From contig USBU01000100.1 of NCBI GenBank assembly GCA_900553005.1, positions 1 through 5,260 on the forward strand: a DNA stretch of 5,260 nt. Reading direction: 5' to 3'. Below are positions 1-5,214 of this stretch, piece after piece. How positions within the stretch are numbered: the stretch's first letter is position 1; every line of letters starts with the position of its first letter. The stretch is from an uncultured Eubacteriales bacterium (lineage in GTDB: Bacteria; Bacillota; Clostridia; Christensenellales; Pumilibacteraceae). Position numbers and translations under genes: made by a program. Below the pieces are notes generated by a model. It saw nothing but the letters and a program-made list of their open reading frames with translations, was not told where the DNA came from and searched no databases.

Positions 1-7
1 ATTTAAA

Positions 8-388
8 ATGGCTGATTTAACCAAATTATTGGAAGAAGTTAAAGGTATGTCCGTACTCGAGCTTAACGACTTTGTCAAGATGCTTGAAGAAGAATTCGGC
101 GTTTCCGCCGCCGCTATGGCAGTAGCCGCTCCCGCCGCCGGCGGAGCAGGCGAGGCCGCTCCCGCCGCTGAGGAGCAGACTGAGTTCAACCTCATCCTTA
201 AAGAGGTTGGCGGCAACAAGATTGCCGTTATCAAGGCTGTCCGCGAGATCACCGGTCTCGGTCTTTCCGAGGCTAAAGCGCTTGTTGACGGAGCTCCCTC
301 CACCGTTAAGGAAGGTCTTTCCAAAGAGGCCGCCGAGGAAGCTGCCGGCAAGCTTAAGGATGCGGGCGCAACTGCCGAGCTTAAGTAA
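8..388 (+). CDS. rplL: 50S ribosomal protein L7/L12
   Basis: This is the 126-residue stalk protein of the large ribosomal subunit, which recruits and stimulates the GTPase translation factors. Residues 1-33 form the N-terminal dimerisation and L10-binding helices (MADLTKLLEEVKGMSVLELN). Residues 34-57 form the flexible Ala/Gly/Pro/Glu-rich hinge. Residues 58-126 form the globular domain that contacts elongation factors, with the family signature around GGNKIAVIKAVREITGLGL (68-86) and SEAKALVDGAPSTVKEG. Length and domain order are normal and the gene is complete. The ATG at 8 starts the conserved MADLTK sequence, but only seven bases precede it, so its ribosome binding site and the usual upstream gene rplJ lie outside the window. 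It is followed by a terminator and then by a convergent sialic acid operon, not by rpoB. The family is certain. Confidence 0.98.
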   Translation: MADLTKLLEEVKGMSVLELNDFVKMLEEEFGVSAAAMAVAAPAAGGAGEAAPAAEEQTEFNLILKEVGGNKIAVIKAVREITGLGLSEAKALVDGAPSTVKEGLSKEAAEEAAGKLKDAGATAELK

Positions 389-401
389 AACGGCTTAACT
401 C

Positions 402-452
402 TAAAATCAAAAAACGGAAGTCGCGGTTTCGGGGCTTCCGTTTTTGATTTTA
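402..452. terminator. Intrinsic terminator, probably bidirectional
   Basis: An inverted repeat lies 13 bases after the rplL stop. The left arm is TAAAATCAAAAAACGGAAG (402-420) and the right arm is CTTCCGTTTTTGATTTTA (435-452), with one unpaired A and a 14-base loop. The core CGGAAG/CTTCCG stem is followed by five T on the + strand and by six T on the - strand, so it can end rplL transcription and also the convergent sialidase operon whose last stop is at 511. Confidence 0.88.
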
Positions 453-510
453 AAAATGTCTTTGCCGTATTTAAGCGGCGGCAGGCAGTCGGTAGTAGTT
501 CATGGAAATT

Positions 511-1593
511 TCATTGGGTGAGTTTTACCGCGGCGCCGGGAGAAAAAATCTCTGAAAAGGATACCTTAAGTATTTTGTTTGAAGTAAGCACGTTTTTGCC
601 GTTGCAGGAGTGGTAGTACGCCGCAAGAAAATAATCCTTGCCCTCAAACAGAGCGGTGTAGCAATAGCCGTTTTCCGGATCGTCCTCAAGCGTAAAAAAA
701 TCTGCGGAGCCGAATTCGTCGCGGCTTACCGCAAGAATCAGAGGCGTGCGCCCCCAGGTGCGCGAGCTGTAGGGATTTTCTGCGGGAAAGGATACGGGAT
801 TGAATACCGCAACCGAAAAATCGGTCATTCTTTTAACGGACATCGGAGAGCACGGCGACGTAAACATTGCGTTGGGCGCGGGCTCGGTCCAGGTCTTTGC
901 GTCGTCGTCGGAAAAACAGTCGAATTGCCGGCCGCGGTCGGTACGTGAAAAGGCCCAAAGCCTGCCGTCGTTCAGTTGGTAAATACCGGTTTCCTGTAAA
1001 CCTGTCGGCGCGTCTGAGGTAATGGCGCAACCGGAGTCGTACCAATGCTTTTCATCGTCGGAGCAGTAAAATCTGGCCGTTCCTTTTTCGGGATGATCGT
1101 CTTTATTGTTCGAGTGCTCGTTAAGCGGAATTATTATTCTGCCGCTCTTTAATTTCGTCACCCTGTCGTTTTCCAGGACGAAATATTTTTTTTCGTCCGC
1201 GCAGGTTTCGGCTTCCGTCCAGGTTTTGCCGTCGTCGTATGAGCGCCTTAGCATGACCTTTGACATTATAAGACCTTTTTCGTAAAATTTACACAGATAA
1301 AACAGTCCTACGCTGCCGTCTTTCATATTTAACAGCGAAACGCACATGTTATTCGCCGCGTATTCCTCACGCGGGAAAAGCGTGCGGGCGCTGCTCCACG
1401 TTTCGCCTTCGTCCCGTGAAAATATCGCCGCTATTTCCGCCGGCGCATGGTCGCCGTTGTCATCCGCGCTCGTATATCTTGAGTAAGCGTACATTACGGA
1501 GCCGTCGTTTAATCTTATAAAAGCGCCCTCCCCGTTCCGCGGATTTTCGTTGTTTGCGGCAAGTATGCATGTCTGTCTGCCGATTTTTTTCAT
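511..1593 (-). CDS. Sialidase-like BNR/Asp-box glycosidase, third gene of operon
   Basis: This 360-residue protein looks like a six-bladed beta-propeller of the sialidase superfamily (GH33-like). Two good Asp boxes (SxDxGxTW) are at residues 59-66 (SRDEGETW) and 118-125 (SYDDGKTW). A third, at 228-235 (SDDDAKTW), has Ala for Gly, and degenerate copies are near 178-184 and 290-295. By pattern with GH33 enzymes, R27 (FIRLNDGS), E201 with R217 (LQETGIYQLNDGRLWAFSR) and R282 could be active-site residues, and Y310 or Y312 the nucleophile. These assignments are inferred without alignment. There is no signal peptide or membrane segment, so it should be cytoplasmic. The start is the ATG at 1593, with AGGA (1601-1604) seven bases upstream. 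Only 13 bases separate it from the nanA stop, so the two are co-transcribed. It could also act on another nonulosonic-acid or uronic glycoside. Confidence 0.82.
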   Translation of the reverse strand: MKKIGRQTCILAANNENPRNGEGAFIRLNDGSVMYAYSRYTSADDNGDHAPAEIAAIFSRDEGETWSSARTLFPREEYAANNMCVSLLNMKDGSVGLFYLCKFYEKGLIMSKVMLRRSYDDGKTWTEAETCADEKKYFVLENDRVTKLKSGRIIIPLNEHSNNKDDHPEKGTARFYCSDDEKHWYDSGCAITSDAPTGLQETGIYQLNDGRLWAFSRTDRGRQFDCFSDDDAKTWTEPAPNAMFTSPCSPMSVKRMTDFSVAVFNPVSFPAENPYSSRTWGRTPLILAVSRDEFGSADFFTLEDDPENGYCYTALFEGKDYFLAAYYHSCNGKNVLTSNKILKVSFSEIFSPGAAVKLTQ

Positions 1594-1600
1594 ATCGTTG

Positions 1601-1604
1601 TCCT
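1601..1604 (-). promoter_or_regulatory. Ribosome binding site of the third operon gene
   Basis: AGGA on the - strand lies seven bases before the ATG at 1593, just past the nanA TAG stop (1607-1609). It supports the chosen start and translation immediately after nanA. Confidence 0.7.
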
Positions 1605-1606
1605 AC

Positions 1607-2464
1607 CTATTTGAAAAGTTTTGCGGCAATCTCGTCAAGCTTACGCTTATGCGCTTCGCTTAAGGGAAGGAAAGGTCTGCGCGCATTGCCGCAGTCTATT
1701 CCGTAACGCAGCTTTATCAAATATTTCGTTGCGGGCATTATGTTTTCCAGCACGCATTCGGTTGCCGCGTTTGCGGATGACTGGATTTCCAGCGCCTCGG
1801 CGGTTTTTCCCGCTTTAAACAGTCTGTATATTTCCAGATACTTATCAAGCATAAAATTAAATGTCGTGCCTATTGCGCCTTTAGCTCCGGCGGCCAGCGC
1901 GGACAAAAAGCACTCGTCCTTGCCGCTGTAAACGTCGGCCCCGGTTTCCGTAATAATACGCTCCATCGTGAAATAATCGCTGTCCGTAAATTTAAGCCCG
2001 ATTACGCCGCTCAGCGACAGCAGTCTGCGGTATTCGTCTATTGTAAGTTTTCGTGTTGCGGACGGAAGAGAATATACTATGACGGGCAGACCGGTTTCGG
2101 CCAGCCGGCGGTAATAATCCAGGATCCCTTCAAACGGAAAATTAAAATAGAACGGCGGAACCGAGGCTATTGCATCGGCGCCCGCCGCCTTGGCGTGGCG
2201 GGCAAGAGCGACGGAGTTTTTGGTGCCGATGTTGCCGACATGAGCCACAACGTAAGCGCCGTCCGCCGCTTCGATAACGGCTTCAAGAGTTTTGCGCCGT
2301 TCTTCTTCCGAAAGCAGAAAGCATTCCGCGCTGGAGCCGGACGCGTAAATTCCGTCCGCCCCGTCGTTTAACAGCTTTTTTGTCAAAGTCTTAAGCGCTT
2401 CGTAGTCAACGGTTTCGTTTGCTTTGAACGGTGTGACGATAGGTACAAGAAATTTGTTTTTCAT
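1607..2464 (-). CDS. nanA: N-acetylneuraminate lyase
   Basis: This 285-residue class I aldolase of the DHDPS/NAL family splits N-acetylneuraminate into N-acetylmannosamine and pyruvate in the cytoplasm. The TIM-barrel hallmarks are in order: GSSAE at 43-47 (the carboxylate-binding loop, usually GSTGE), Y131 in VYSLP, the Schiff-base lysine K158 in GLKFTDSD, GKDE at 181-184 and GAIGTTFN at 196-203. The GxDE pair matches E. coli NanA Asp191/Glu192, which bind the glycerol tail of sialic acid. That pair and the sialidase-like neighbours favour lyase over dihydrodipicolinate synthase. An upstream ATG at 2488 would add eight residues, but I chose the ATG at 2464: it has GGAGG five bases upstream, begins the conserved MKNKFLVPIVTPF sequence, and overlaps the preceding stop as ATGA, a sign of translational coupling. 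The protein is slightly shorter than E. coli NanA (297 residues). KDG-type aldolase activity remains possible. Confidence 0.87.
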   Translation of the reverse strand: MKNKFLVPIVTPFKANETVDYEALKTLTKKLLNDGADGIYASGSSAECFLLSEEERRKTLEAVIEAADGAYVVAHVGNIGTKNSVALARHAKAAGADAIASVPPFYFNFPFEGILDYYRRLAETGLPVIVYSLPSATRKLTIDEYRRLLSLSGVIGLKFTDSDYFTMERIITETGADVYSGKDECFLSALAAGAKGAIGTTFNFMLDKYLEIYRLFKAGKTAEALEIQSSANAATECVLENIMPATKYLIKLRYGIDCGNARRPFLPLSEAHKRKLDEIAAKLFK

Positions 2465-3546
2465 TTTAACCTCCAAACGGTGCAACATATATCGTTTCCG
2501 ATTGTTCCTAGTTTTTGATAATAAACGGTCGCAAGCTCGCCGTCAGCGTTTTCCGCCGTGCACGGATAGCCCAGATCCCAGTCGGGCGCATCGTCCCGGA
2601 GGATAATTTCCTCGCTCCATGTTTTTCCGTTGTCGCGGCTTACCCGCGCTATTTGAGCAAAAGGCTTGCGCCGCCTTGCGTAGGTGAGTATAAGCGCGCC
2701 GGAGGAATGCACGAGATAGTGCGGGGGAGATCCGTCGAAGCCCGTGGGCTGAGGCCGGGAAAAGGTTTTGCCGCCGTCGTCGGAATAGCATTGATAAATC
2801 GTAAATACATCTTTTTCGTAATTCTGCACTCGAATGCCGAGTATTATTCTTCCGTCCGGCAGAGCCGCCGCATGAGGCTCGCAGTACAGCGTCGATTTTT
2901 CTTCCGCAGGCGGCACGACCTGCGCGGGCAGGCCGAGCATTCGGCCCCGGGCGTCAAGCGATACCGCATAAATACCTTCTTTAAGGTAACTGAAAGAAGC
3001 TTCTGCATTATCGGAAAAAGCTCTGCCGATATATAATAGTTTTCCGTCTGCCGTCGCGCACGGTCCGTGCGGAGAGGTGATAGGAAGCACGTTCGGCTCG
3101 GAAAAGGTTTTGCCTCCGTCCGTCGATACTGCTGTCAGCGATCCCAGATAGCGTTTTTCATCGTCGTCGGTAACGAGATTAAGATAACCCTCGTAAAACG
3201 CCCTGACTTCGGGCTTGTAGCCGTATTCGTCGGCGTAATAGCGCTGCATACGCCGGGAATTATTGAAAGAGGTCAGTATTATACTGCCGTTTGCCGCGCA
3301 CAATCCGGCGTCTCGGTCGTCCAGCGGCGTATCGAGAACGGTGTATGACGGCTGCCACGTCCTGCCTCCGTCCGTGCTTTTTGCGGCGTTTACCTTGCCG
3401 AAGGGACATATATGCGCGTGCCTTCCGCCCGACCAGGCGCACAGCAGCTCTCCGTTGACCGACACAATGCTCGGCCAGGCGTTGTAATTCAGCTTTCCGG
3501 CGTTTTTAGCGCTTATGACGGTGTGTTTGATAATTTCGGCTTTCAT
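2461..3546 (-). CDS. Sialidase-like BNR/Asp-box glycosidase, first gene of operon
   Basis: This 361-residue beta-propeller protein has four clear Asp boxes: residues 57-64 (STDGGRTW), 141-148 (STDGGKTF), 255-262 (SDDGGKTF) and 303-310 (SRDNGKTW). This is stronger than in its operon partner, and the two are clearly divergent. Other sialidase-type motifs are DDRDAGLC (76-83), SPHGPCATADGKLLYIGR (158-175), CEPHAAALPDGRIILGIR (222-239; E223 and R239 as candidate Glu and Arg) and DLGYPCTAENADGELATVYY (324-343; Y327 as candidate nucleophile). These roles are inferred from the GH33 pattern, not tested. The N-terminus has no signal peptide, so a cytoplasmic enzyme is expected. The ATG at 3546 has GGGAGA seven bases upstream. 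It is the promoter-proximal gene and its TGA overlaps the nanA ATG. The product could be free sialic acid or a related 2-keto sugar acid. Confidence 0.87.
   Translation of the reverse strand: MKAEIIKHTVISAKNAGKLNYNAWPSIVSVNGELLCAWSGGRHAHICPFGKVNAAKSTDGGRTWQPSYTVLDTPLDDRDAGLCAANGSIILTSFNNSRRMQRYYADEYGYKPEVRAFYEGYLNLVTDDDEKRYLGSLTAVSTDGGKTFSEPNVLPITSPHGPCATADGKLLYIGRAFSDNAEASFSYLKEGIYAVSLDARGRMLGLPAQVVPPAEEKSTLYCEPHAAALPDGRIILGIRVQNYEKDVFTIYQCYSDDGGKTFSRPQPTGFDGSPPHYLVHSSGALILTYARRRKPFAQIARVSRDNGKTWSEEIILRDDAPDWDLGYPCTAENADGELATVYYQKLGTIGNDICCTVWRLK
2470..2474 (-). promoter_or_regulatory. Ribosome binding site that fixes the nanA start
   Basis: A perfect GGAGG on the - strand, inside the end of the upstream gene, lies five bases (TTAAA) before the ATG at 2464. 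It decides for this start over the ATG at 2488, which lies upstream of the GGAGG. Confidence 0.85.
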
Positions 3547-3553
3547 CGATTTG

Positions 3554-3559
3554 TCTCCC
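3554..3559 (-). promoter_or_regulatory. Ribosome binding site of the first operon gene
   Basis: GGGAGA on the - strand lies seven bases before the ATG at 3546 and supports that start. Confidence 0.75.
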
Positions 3560-3569
3560 GTTTGCTTTT

Positions 3570-3588
3570 GCTGTAATAATTATACAGC
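3570..3588. promoter_or_regulatory. Palindrome over the operon -10 box, candidate operator
   Basis: GCTGTAATAATTATACAGC has perfect 6-base arms (GCTGTA/TACAGC) around an A/T-rich 7-base centre. It covers the operon's -10 box, where a bound repressor would block RNA polymerase. The protein that would bind it is unknown, and part of the symmetry may come from the A/T-rich -10 itself. Confidence 0.4.
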
Positions 3589-3608
3589 TCAGTGCGCGTG
3601 TAAAGCAA
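3579..3608 (-). promoter_or_regulatory. Promoter of the sialidase-nanA-sialidase operon
   Basis: A perfect -10 box TATAAT (3579-3584) lies 32 bases before the first start codon. At 18-base spacing the -35 is a weak TTGCTT (3603-3608). A better -35 match, TTTACA (3599-3604), sits only 14 bases away, which is too close for normal sigma-A use. A strong -10 with a weak or badly spaced -35 is typical of an activator-dependent promoter, which fits the adjacent AraC-family gene. The start point is not shown. Confidence 0.65.
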
Positions 3609-3638
3609 CAGCAAAATAAATTAAAAGCATAACAAAAT
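3597..3638 (-). promoter_or_regulatory. Tandem 21-base direct repeat, candidate AraC-family site
   Basis: Two similar units abut on the - strand. The first (3638-3618) begins ATTTTGTTATGCTTT and the second (3617-3597) begins ATTTTGCTGTTGCTTT. The ATTTTG blocks are exactly 21 bases apart, two helical turns, and the second unit covers the operon's -35. AraC-family proteins commonly bind direct repeats with this period at or next to the -35. Binding by the divergent regulator is inferred. Confidence 0.5.
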
Positions 3639-3645
3639 TGTATTT

Positions 3646-3659
3646 TAATTGCGTTTTCA
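3646..3659 (-). promoter_or_regulatory. cre-like site, candidate CcpA catabolite control
   Basis: TGAAAACGCAATTA matches the published Gram-positive cre pattern TGWAANCGNTNWCA except at positions 10 and 13. It overlaps the proposed -35 of the regulator gene and lies upstream of the operon promoter. One half-site is good and the other weak, so this is tentative. Confidence 0.28.
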
Positions 3660-3677
3660 CCGGTAAGCTTGTATAAT
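3649..3677 (+). promoter_or_regulatory. Promoter of the AraC-family regulator
   Basis: TATAAT (3672-3677) lies 17 bases after a partial -35, TTGCGT (3649-3654). Transcription would start near 3684 and give a short leader before the ATG at 3713. The ribosome binding site GGAG (3703-3706) is six bases before that ATG. Confidence 0.65.
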
Positions 3678-3712
3678 GGTATTAATTTCAACAATGCTTA
3701 ACGGAGCGGAAT

Positions 3713-4564
3713 ATGTCTGAAATTTACAATTATTATTATATTGGCCGGACGGCTCCCGGAGTGGAAGAGGAGGGGCTGGCCTCTCCCGTGCTGCTGACCT
3801 TTTCCAAAATGAAAAACGGTCTTCCGGGAGAGGTAAAGCCGCATTCTCATCCTTATTTGGAGGTTTTTTTCTTTGAATCGGGCAGCGGTTTTTTCGAGTG
3901 CGGCGGCGACAAGGTAGCGGTTGAGGCCGGCGACGCTCTTGCGGTCAGCGCAGGCAAAAAGCATGTCCAGTATTCGGGCGGCGACACGCCATTGATTTAT
4001 TACTGCTTTGCGGCGACCAACGTAAGTCTTTCTTCCGTGGGGCGACCGGACAGTTTCGGCGAGCGCGGCTACGCGCTGGTTAAAAAAGATAAAAGCTCGT
4101 CGTTTTATCCTCTTATAACGGCCTGTAAGCGCGAGCTGGACGAAGAAAAGATGTGCTGCGGACAAACGGCGTCCGCGTACCTTAAACTGCTGCTTATAGA
4201 AATTTATCGGGCTCTGCCTTCCGATCCGATCGACCGTCGGGTTTCTGCCGTCTCCGGCATAAAAACGTATATCGAGGCGCACTGCAACGAAGATATTTCA
4301 CTCGACGCTATCTGCCGTAAATTTTATATAAATAAGACCAATCTTCTTCATTCGTTCAAACGCGAATTCGGCACAAGTCCGGTCCGATATCTTAATAATT
4401 ACAGAATAGAGCGCTCTAAGGAGCTGCTTGCCGGCGGAGAAAGCGTCACGTCCGCGGCTTTGGCCGTGGGGTTTTCCAATCCGGTATATTTTACCGAGCT
4501 TTTTCACCGCCGCACCGGACTGACTCCTTCTGCGTTCAGGAAAATTTCTGAAATAAACCGCTAA
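3713..4564 (+). CDS. AraC-family transcriptional regulator with cupin sensor domain
   Basis: This is a 283-residue DNA-binding regulator. The N-terminal part (about 25-100) is a cupin-like sensor with H44, H46 and E50 in PHSHPYLE, and H84 in GDALAVSAGKKH, matching the two metal-type cupin motifs; whether it binds metal is not known. The C-terminal part (about 182-277) carries two helix-turn-helix units: SLDAICRKFYINKTNLLHSF (196-215) and the AraC signature from SVTSAALAVGFSNPVYF (244-260) through FHRRTGLTPSAFRK. Length and domain order are typical. It is divergent from the sialidase-nanA operon across 166 bases, so it most likely controls that operon and perhaps itself; the ligand may be sialic acid or a breakdown product. 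That role is inferred from position and the repeat at 3597-3638. The ATG at 3713 has GGAG six bases upstream. Confidence 0.92.
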   Translation: MSEIYNYYYIGRTAPGVEEEGLASPVLLTFSKMKNGLPGEVKPHSHPYLEVFFFESGSGFFECGGDKVAVEAGDALAVSAGKKHVQYSGGDTPLIYYCFAATNVSLSSVGRPDSFGERGYALVKKDKSSSFYPLITACKRELDEEKMCCGQTASAYLKLLLIEIYRALPSDPIDRRVSAVSGIKTYIEAHCNEDISLDAICRKFYINKTNLLHSFKREFGTSPVRYLNNYRIERSKELLAGGESVTSAALAVGFSNPVYFTELFHRRTGLTPSAFRKISEINR

Positions 4565-4606
4565 GGAGATATTATGATGCGGAATTTCTTTATACCCTTT
4601 GTCTGA
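4563..4606 (+). CDS. Possible 10-codon micro-ORF after the regulator
   Basis: AAGGAG (4563-4568) overlaps the regulator's TAA stop and lies five bases before ATGATG. The frame from 4574 encodes MMRNFFIPFV and stops with TGA at 4604-4606. The Shine-Dalgarno and spacing are ideal, so ribosomes should initiate here. The product is too short to assign. It may be a coupled micropeptide, the start of a decayed gene, or chance. The feature includes the Shine-Dalgarno; the coding part is 4574-4606. Confidence 0.3.
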
Positions 4607-4646
4607 GGATAATGACTTGATAATGTGCTTTCGCGTCTTTTAAGTA

Positions 4647-4670
4647 AACGCGTCGGATATTATCCGCGTT
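4647..4670. other. Imperfect hairpin between convergent genes
   Basis: AACGCG (4647-4652) can pair with CGCGTT (4665-4670), or the inner CGGA/TCCG can pair instead. A further competing arm, CGCGT, is at 4632-4636. The hairpin includes the stop codon of the - strand gene. No T-run follows on either strand, so I do not call it a terminator with confidence, although it is the only candidate between these two gene ends. Confidence 0.3.
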
Positions 4671-5214
4671 CAATTATATCGTCGATAAGATTGTCCTTAA
4701 GCACAAAGGAAAAAAGCGTAGCCTTACCTTTTTTATCTATTAAAAAGTATGAATCCGGCGCGGCGGGCACGTATCCGTCGTTGGCAATTATATCATCGTA
4801 ATCGGAGAAAAACTCCGTCAGCGACGCGTCGTCTATTGCGGACGCAAGTCCCTGCGTCAGAAATTTACGCGCGTCCTGCAGGTCTTTGGAGATAACCGCC
4901 GTAAAAAATCTTGGCACGGGTGAGGAGGTGCGTTCCGTCGACGAATTCTGTGGTTCGGGAGAATATACGTAATTGTATCTGGGGCTTAGCCGCATGACAA
5001 GGTCGTTCTCCGTAAGCGTAAAAACGCGGCAAAGCTCCTCATTGCAGCGCGCCTTGCCTCCGGCCAGCTTGACGGTGTAAGGCAAAAGGGCGGCCGACAG
5101 CGGAAGGACCGTTACATATGTTACTTCGTCGCGGCGTATTACGATTCTGTGGCCGCTTTCTATAAATACTCCGTTCAGCATATAAACTGCCGGGAAATCG
5201 TTTTTGATATGGAG
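4660..5214 (-). CDS. Unrecognised protein, 5' end missing (contig edge)
   Basis: The 184 genomic codons encode the C-terminal part, or most, of a protein I do not recognise. Residues 1-85 (from LHIKNDFPAV) look beta-rich, with alternating hydrophobic strands such as HRIVIRRDEVTYVTVLPL. Residues 86-100 are a Ser/Pro/Glu/Thr-rich linker. Residues 101-184 look mixed alpha/beta, with acidic helices (DARKFLTQGL, SLTEFFSDYDDII) and a possible beta hairpin, YFLIDKKGKATLFSFVL, ending IDDIIERG. No transmembrane helix or catalytic motif is evident. The apparent start MYKRQ comes from GTG inside the Nextera adapter (5215-5229) and is not real. The true start lies outside the window, probably only a few residues away if LHIKNDFP is near the N-terminus. 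It converges on the regulator gene and need not belong to the sialic acid module. Confidence 0.75.
   Translation of the reverse strand, partial: LHIKNDFPAVYMLNGVFIESGHRIVIRRDEVTYVTVLPLSAALLPYTVKLAGGKARCNEELCRVFTLTENDLVMRLSPRYNYVYSPEPQNSSTERTSSPVPRFFTAVISKDLQDARKFLTQGLASAIDDASLTEFFSDYDDIIANDGYVPAAPDSYFLIDKKGKATLFSFVLKDNLIDDIIERG

Noticed and set aside
471..503. A 10-codon frame on the - strand after the last sialidase gene (MNYYRLPAAA)
   Set aside because: It has no ribosome binding site, lies in another frame from the upstream gene and shows no recognisable family, so chance is the simplest reading.
2464..2488. Alternative nanA start at the ATG at 2488
   Set aside because: It lies upstream of the GGAGG site and adds a non-conserved MLHRLEVK. 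The ATG at 2464 has the correct spacing and begins the family N-terminus.
2515..3036. Open frame of 173 codons on the + strand across the first sialidase gene
   Set aside because: It is antisense to a gene with four Asp boxes, is Arg-rich as shadow frames often are, and has no supporting ribosome binding site or motif.
3599..3604. TTTACA as the -35 of the operon promoter
   Set aside because: It is a better match than TTGCTT, but the spacer to TATAAT is only 14 bases, outside the normal 16-18.
3698..4282. Long open frame on the - strand across the regulator gene
   Set aside because: It is a shadow of the AraC-family gene, has a basic low-quality composition and no family motifs, and would cover the regulator's own start region.
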